From: an uncultured Verrucomicrobia subdivision 3 bacterium | GTDB lineage: Bacteria; Verrucomicrobiota; Verrucomicrobiia; Limisphaerales; UBA11358 | Direction of reading: 5' to 3' | Length of the DNA: 38,982 nt | Assembly (NCBI GenBank): GCA_903827955.1 | Contig: CAIKKJ010000158.1 | Location: 1-38,982 of the forward strand | Program-made: the position numbers and the translations under genes | The notes under the pieces: generated by a model | What the model was told of the DNA's origin: nothing | Databases searched by the model: none | Seen by the model: the letters and a program-made list of their open reading frames with translations, nothing else | Part shown: positions 35,101 through 38,982 of the stretch, piece after piece | How the letters are laid out: each line of letters begins with the position of its first letter | Numbering within the stretch: position 1 is the stretch's first letter

Positions 35101-38100
35101 CCGGTCGGTCGCGGGCCGTGGGGAATCGGCGGCGGCAGCGGCTCGACTTCATTCATTGGAATTTACGCGGGAGATTTGTCGGGAGCAACGAGCCCTGACA
35201 TCAAGGCCTTGCCGAACACGGTCAATCCGGCGGCTTTGTTGCAGGTGGCCAAAGCCACAAGTGCCGGTCGCTATTATTATCGCAACATGAGCAACAGCGT
35301 CACCTCCGGCTCGGTGTATTTTTCATTCCTGATGAAGGTGACGGTGAACCCGACGTTGACCGATGAAATCATGGGGTCAGTGCTGGCCTTGAACGGTAAT
35401 ACTCAACCCGCCGCGACCGACCCCCTGACGTTCCATGCGCGCAAAGGTGCTGACACGACACATTTTGATTTGGGCATCGAACGTCTGAACGGCACCACTT
35501 CGTGGACGGGTGATCTGGCAGCCAACACCACTTATTTAATTGTGGTCAAATACACATTTGGTTCCGCTGCCAGTTGCAGTCTTTTTGTCAATCCCACACC
35601 CGGCGCCGCGGAGCCGTCCCCGACCGTCAGCGCAACTTCCGACGGCGTGACCGCCGAACCTGTGAACATCGGCGCAGTGTTGTTTTTTGAAAACTCAAGC
35701 CTGACTTCGGGAACATATCAATACGACGTGATGCGGGCGGACACCAGCTGGGCGACCGTAACGCCGTCAATCAACTCTTCCTCCGCGCTGGGTGCGGCGG
35801 CGTTGGCGCTTTCCCCCGGACCGCAATCATTGATTATCAATTCCAATTCTGCATTGATGACCGTCACTCTGTTGGATCAAAGCAACAACGTGTTCACCGC
35901 TACGTCGGACACGACGGTCAATTTAAGCTCCAGCTCCAGCTATGGCGCCTTTCTTTCCGGAGCGGACGGCACGACCGTCATCGGCAGTGTGACCATCAGC
36001 AACGGAACCAGTGCGGCCACTTTTTACTACAATGACGCCAGCGCGGGAAATCCGACCATCACCGCTTCAAGTGGTTTGCTGACGCCGGCTTCACAAGCCG
36101 AAAGTGTGAATCCCCCGCCTGGCCTGATTGGTCATCTCACCATCACGCCCTCGACGAGTTCAACTTCTGCGGGAACAGTATTCACCGCCACCGTGCAGGC
36201 ATACGACACTAACAATGTGGCGATAACTGACAGCCGGGCGGATGGATTGTTAGTGACACTAACCAGTTCCGGCCTGGCGCAGTTTGATGCCAATGGCGAT
36301 GCAACGTATGGGGACAATGTCAAGGCGCTCACCAACGGCACGCTCACCATCAATGCACGGGATTTGAAAGCAGAAAGCGTAACCCTTTCCGCCAGCCTCG
36401 GAACGTTTAGCGCTTCCAGCTCAAGTGTCAGCATCAGTGCTGGCTCGGTGGCAAAATTGCAATTGCTGTTGCCGGGGGAAACGGCCACGCCCGGTGTCTC
36501 GCCCGGCACGACCGGAACGCCGTCAGCGCGCACAGCCGGTTCGGGTTACAGCATCACCGTCAACGCGGTGGATGCGAACTGGAACGTTGTTGGGTCGAGC
36601 GATACGGTGCACATCACCGCTGCGAATGACGCTAACGTCATTCTGCCCGCGAACACGGCGCTGTCTGCGGGAACGGCCACATTGTCCGTGACAAACATCA
36701 TCGCCGGCAGCGGACGCACGCTCACAGCGACCGATGTTTCCAACGGCGGAATCACGGCCAGCACCAGCCCGTCGTATAACGTGGTTGCCGGCGCGATTGC
36801 CAGATTGGTTCTGATGGCACCCGGCGAATCGCCCACTTACAACGTGGCCCCCGGCAAGACCGGCACGGCGAGCCATCAACTCCAAACCGGATCGTTCACC
36901 CTGACGGTCAATGCGATGGATGCGAATTACAATCTTGTGACCACGGCTTCGGACACGGTGCAAATTAGTTCGACGGACGGTGGCGCTACTTTGCCGGCCA
37001 ACGCCGCGCTCTCCGGCGGCATCGGGTCGTTCAGCATCACGCACGCCGCATCAGGTTCAGTCACCGACACCGCAACGGATGTGTCCAACGGCGGCGTGAC
37101 GACTGGGACAACCGCTGTGCCAGTGGACATCATTCCACGCTTCCGCACGGCAACCAGCGGCAACTGGACGAGCACGAGCACTTGGGAATATTCGACCGAC
37201 GCCGGCTCGACTTGGAATCCGGCGACCGGCACACCAAGTTCCGCTACGACCGCTCTCACGGAATTGACCAGTGGCAAAACGGTGACAGTGGCTGCAAATG
37301 TTTCCATCAATCGCACCACGGTTGACGCGGGTGCTGCCGTGTCCGTGCCTTCGGGAATTACTCTCTCGGTGGTCACTGGTGCGGGAACTGATTTGGATGT
37401 CTTCGGTGTCATCACCAACGCCGGCGTTGCGACAAATGTCAGTGCCACGGTAAAAATGGAAAGCGGTTCCGTCTACTACCACAATCAGGACGGCGGTTCG
37501 TTGCTGGTGGCCAACTGGAACGTCAATTCCACCTGCGATGTTATCGGCTGGGTTTCGGCCACGACGGTTTCGGCTGGAACACAAATTCGCCAAAAATTTG
37601 GCAACTTCACTTGGAACAGCCCAAGTCAGATCAGTGCCATGAGTTTCGGTTCCAGTGTGCCGACTAATTTTGCCGGCAACTTCAACGTGGTTTCCACAGG
37701 CAGCGGAACGCTGGCATTGTGTATCGGCTCCACGGTTAATTTGGAAATCGGAGGCGACCTGAACATCAGTGGCGGCACACTTTATGGTTCCACTACCGGC
37801 AGCGGCACGGAGGTGGTCAATGTTGGCGGTAACGTGAATCTCTCGTCGGGAATCTTGAACTTGGAAACCAGTGTGAGCGGCACGGAGCTGGTGACCTGGA
37901 ACCTTTCCGGCGATCTCAATGTCACCGGCGGCACGTTGACGGCAGCAACGACCAATGTGGTGGCGGCGCCAACCATCAACTTTGTGAAAGCTGGGACACA
38001 AAAGTTGGTTATCAGTGGTGGCGGTCAGATCGTTTCAGCCAACACCATCAGCTGGATGGTGACCAACGGCGCGACGCTGGACTTGGGAGCGAATATTATC

Positions 38101-38982
38101 AACGGCAGCAAACCCTTCGCGGTCGGCGCCGGCGCCGGCCTTGTCAGTGCTCAGGTCAATGGCTTCAAAGGCAACCTTAATGTTCCCACCGTCGTTTTAA
38201 GCACTGGTGGTAAATATACCTATAACGGCACCTCGGCTCAATCGGCCGACACATTACTGCCAGCAACAGTTGCCGGACTGACTGTGAATAATAGCAGTGG
38301 TCTTACTCTAAATCAGGCCACGACAGCGACAAATCTCGCACTGGTGGCAAGTCCGGTGATTGGCAACCTGACCGTTCCAAACGGCGGAACAATGAATGTC
38401 AGTGGCGGCGGTTGCTCGGTGACCGGCAATCTCAGTCTGAATACTGGCGCATTGACGCTGGTTTCCTCAAATAACTTCCCGCAGTTGACCATGAATGGTG
38501 GAACAATGACGATGAGCGGCAACGCCATCACGTTGACGGTGCAAGGTGCGCCGCTTGCGCAAGGCAACGCCTTGTTGGTGGATGCCGGTTCGGGTGGTTC
38601 TGTCACGGGCACAACGGCGAACTTTGCCATTGTGAACGGCAACGGCTTGCAGGCAGGGTTGCTTGGCACACCGCAGATTATTGGTGGAAAATTGTATCTT
38701 ACCGTGGCCGGACTTTATCTCGCTTATGACGCGGGTTTGGGGTTGTTTGGTGGTGAGAACCTCATCCTCACCAACAAGAGCGGTTTGACGCTTTACGCCT
38801 GGTCGTCGGCTGACCCGTCCGTTTCAGTCACGAATTGGACATTGGAAGGTGTGATGAACGAGTTGCCATTGGGATCTACCGGCTACAGTCGCTACGGCAT
38901 CAATTTGAATCCTGGTGCCTCGCCCACGTATTATATCTTCGGCGGCACGAATGGTGGGCCTTACCTTGCGAGCGAACCGCTG
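32149..38982 (+). CDS. Giant secreted PATR / Ig-like repeat protein, 3' end outside the window
   Basis: The frame from ATG 32149 stays open for 2278 codons to the window edge. The leader (MKANKVKVIKRF, hydrophobic core about 24-40, ending ALA) is signal-peptide-like. PATR repeats lie at about 221-367 (GTLSLLNSNSFTGGVTLNAG; GTLALNAAETYNGNTTINAG). Repeated PGE...APGKTG-type units occur around residues 640, 755, 1437 and 1550. An Ig-like domain is at about 865-955, the shared module (ALMEEGQDYAA) at about 963-1209, and a second beta domain at about 1212-1324. From about 1664 there is a GNWTSTSTWEY segment and a long beta-helix-like region to the edge. It is a surface or matrix protein by composition. 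No stop and no barrel are visible. It is paralogous to the protein at 5861-9568. Confidence 0.85.
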   Translation, partial: MKANKVKVIKRFLCPKTGFVVRWHALLATALLAWVAQPALASFPNNAGRIWVGVGVDTSFSAASSSSWIPGSVPIQANDLWIGTSTLAGGTNVVSCGTATTKSLMACHGMTFNNNFNTTNSITIGSTGNFSIGVSSGTNVPPLPSYIETLMTSGTVRFQTYDPTNVNLVGNLTLRLGANLVFATSAGSTIQVACLIEQTNFAGAGNYSVPYSISKINPGTLSLLNSNSFTGGVTLNAGTLNVGTNSALGAASGTFTIAGGTLDNVSGSALTLLNYPVAWNGDFTFTGTSSLNLGTGAVTLNNARQVTVSANTLTVGGIVGPSTGGFGLTKSGNGTLALNAAETYNGNTTINAGTLTLGASASIANSPNITANGILDVSAVSGFTLGGSQNLLGSGAVNGSVATTTGSKIFPGTDGTTGTLTLSNSLSLATDVTCNFDLGSTATGPNDQLVVNGSGSGALTVNNNSFVIKAASTLDLAVDYTLVSVPNGTISGTFNSTPTWSGTPPANFLSYSIITSAHAVTLHYTPAVVGVDHYVVTPSVSSTNAGKVFTAVVQAYNNVNAPITDNSVDGTFVVMSSSGSAQFDANGDGTYGDNIKTLTNGTFTINVTDLKAENVTLTASTGLNTGTSASVSITPGTLTQLQLLLPGETATPGVAPGKTGAPTTRTAGSGFSVTVNAVDANWNVVSTSDTIHLSAANDANAVLPVNTALSAGTVTLGVTNILAGSGRTLTATDVSNGGITASTSPAYTVIPGTVAKLVIVTPGESFTLGAAPGKTGSPSAQNSTVGYSVTVDALDAQYNLVTNSTDTIGVTSSSGGDTLPANAALVGGTKTFALTNNTVGSTTLTATNVTQGPAVATGSSTVTVNINSTTTALASSINPANAGQSFTLTATVSGAGKRTGTVTFKNGTAVLGTSPLSANAATFTLSGGVGTYSLTAVYNGDANNTGSTSSALSQAIQTGSAVVGAAALMEEGQDYAASASTANPPVGRGPWGIGGGSGSTSFIGIYAGDLSGATSPDIKALPNTVNPAALLQVAKATSAGRYYYRNMSNSVTSGSVYFSFLMKVTVNPTLTDEIMGSVLALNGNTQPAATDPLTFHARKGADTTHFDLGIERLNGTTSWTGDLAANTTYLIVVKYTFGSAASCSLFVNPTPGAAEPSPTVSATSDGVTAEPVNIGAVLFFENSSLTSGTYQYDVMRADTSWATVTPSINSSSALGAAALALSPGPQSLIINSNSALMTVTLLDQSNNVFTATSDTTVNLSSSSSYGAFLSGADGTTVIGSVTISNGTSAATFYYNDASAGNPTITASSGLLTPASQAESVNPPPGLIGHLTITPSTSSTSAGTVFTATVQAYDTNNVAITDSRADGLLVTLTSSGLAQFDANGDATYGDNVKALTNGTLTINARDLKAESVTLSASLGTFSASSSSVSISAGSVAKLQLLLPGETATPGVSPGTTGTPSARTAGSGYSITVNAVDANWNVVGSSDTVHITAANDANVILPANTALSAGTATLSVTNIIAGSGRTLTATDVSNGGITASTSPSYNVVAGAIARLVLMAPGESPTYNVAPGKTGTASHQLQTGSFTLTVNAMDANYNLVTTASDTVQISSTDGGATLPANAALSGGIGSFSITHAASGSVTDTATDVSNGGVTTGTTAVPVDIIPRFRTATSGNWTSTSTWEYSTDAGSTWNPATGTPSSATTALTELTSGKTVTVAANVSINRTTVDAGAAVSVPSGITLSVVTGAGTDLDVFGVITNAGVATNVSATVKMESGSVYYHNQDGGSLLVANWNVNSTCDVIGWVSATTVSAGTQIRQKFGNFTWNSPSQISAMSFGSSVPTNFAGNFNVVSTGSGTLALCIGSTVNLEIGGDLNISGGTLYGSTTGSGTEVVNVGGNVNLSSGILNLETSVSGTELVTWNLSGDLNVTGGTLTAATTNVVAAPTINFVKAGTQKLVISGGGQIVSANTISWMVTNGATLDLGANIINGSKPFAVGAGAGLVSAQVNGFKGNLNVPTVVLSTGGKYTYNGTSAQSADTLLPATVAGLTVNNSSGLTLNQATTATNLALVASPVIGNLTVPNGGTMNVSGGGCSVTGNLSLNTGALTLVSSNNFPQLTMNGGTMTMSGNAITLTVQGAPLAQGNALLVDAGSGGSVTGTTANFAIVNGNGLQAGLLGTPQIIGGKLYLTVAGLYLAYDAGLGLFGGENLILTNKSGLTLYAWSSADPSVSVTNWTLEGVMNELPLGSTGYSRYGINLNPGASPTYYIFGGTNGGPYLASEPL
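33742..34491 (+). repeat. First copy of an ungapped 250-codon internal duplication
   Basis: This segment aligns codon for codon with 36130-36879 in the same gene. FDANGDGTYGDN starts at the same offset as FDANGDATYGDN, and LLLPGETATPG and SGRTLTATDVSNGGITASTSP are conserved. DNA similarity is also high in places, suggesting a fairly recent duplication or ongoing gene conversion. Confidence 0.85.
34408..36120 (+). repeat. Block paralogous to 7594-9336
   Basis: It has the same domain order as the block in the 1235-residue protein: PGE...APGKTGSP unit, Ig-like TGTVTF domain, GQDYAA module, then SVTISNGTS beta domain. Here it sits between the two copies of the 250-codon duplication, overlapping the first by about 80 bases. 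Confidence 0.8.
36130..36879 (+). repeat. Second copy of the 250-codon internal duplication
   Basis: Equal in length to 33742-34491 with no visible gap. Landmarks at matching offsets are FDANGD (159 bases in) and LLLPGET (Pro codon 342 bases in). Another PGE...APGKTG-type unit continues beyond its end. Confidence 0.85.

Noticed and set aside
32124-38669. Many minus-strand open frames of 60-314 codons opposite the giant gene
   Set aside because: They mirror the Thr/Ser/Gly-rich codons of the plus-strand gene, giving Val/Ala/Pro-rich or Arg/Gly-rich translations with no starts or domains that make sense.
1-38982. CRISPR arrays, insertion sequences, rRNA operons or complete tRNAs
   Set aside because: No regularly spaced direct repeats, transposase-like proteins, inverted-repeat-bounded elements or full cloverleaf genes were found; repeats in the PATR genes are coding repeats.

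Overview
The window looks like a chromosomal segment of a Verrucomicrobiota bacterium, probably Pedosphaera/Limisphaera-like. The signs are a DUF1559-type pseudopilin, very large secreted proteins with autotransporter-associated beta-strand (PATR) repeats, secreted proteins ending in a Tyr-Leu-Gln...Ser-Thr-Asn-Leu...Trp...Phe-Tyr-Arg module, moderately high GC, and start codons that mostly lack a clear Shine-Dalgarno. The assignment rests on family knowledge and not on any search.

Left part (1-5 kb). The tail of a secreted protein (2-550) is followed by a gene-poor stretch holding an orphan tRNA-Ser-like 3' end and four GTCAGTAA repeats, possibly an integration scar. Minus-strand genes follow: a small secreted protein with a putative Cys/His papain-like (NlpC/P60-like) domain; then a tight set of an EF-hand plus calpain-type protease, a 2,4-diaminopentanoate-dehydrogenase-like oxidoreductase and an exported class I glutamine-amidotransferase-like protein.

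Centre (5-14 kb). A pseudopilin precedes a 1235-residue PATR/Ig-like surface protein. Next is an N-formylglutamate-amidohydrolase-like PATR protein broken by a frameshift at its predicted active-site HG motif. It converges, with no gap, on a 717-residue secreted protein that fuses a beta-sandwich-like module, Ig-like domains and the same Cys/His domain found at 989-1708.

Metabolic blocks (14-32 kb). A sodium/proton:dicarboxylate-type symporter and gamma-glutamyltranspeptidase form a two-gene operon. An SDR oxidoreductase diverges from a propeller-type sensor kinase with its NarL-type regulator. A tight minus-strand run of five genes (30320 down to 21721) joins GTP-dependent PEP carboxykinase, a DctA-like C4-dicarboxylate transporter, a secreted alpha/beta hydrolase, a secreted SGNH hydrolase and a nine-helix membrane alpha/beta hydrolase. 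This suggests release, uptake and gluconeogenic use of ester-linked organic acids. An exported M20 amidohydrolase lies upstream of this run.

Right end (32-39 kb). A giant secreted PATR/Ig-like repeat protein starts at 32149 and runs off the window. It shares a contiguous block of about 570 residues with the protein at 5861-9568 and contains an ungapped 250-codon internal duplication.

Across the window, a 19-nt element (ATAGCACAAANNNAYTATT) occurs five times, always between genes and upstream of secreted-hydrolase or organic/amino-acid uptake genes. Together with the shared modules it is the best candidate for an undescribed regulatory and secretion programme here.
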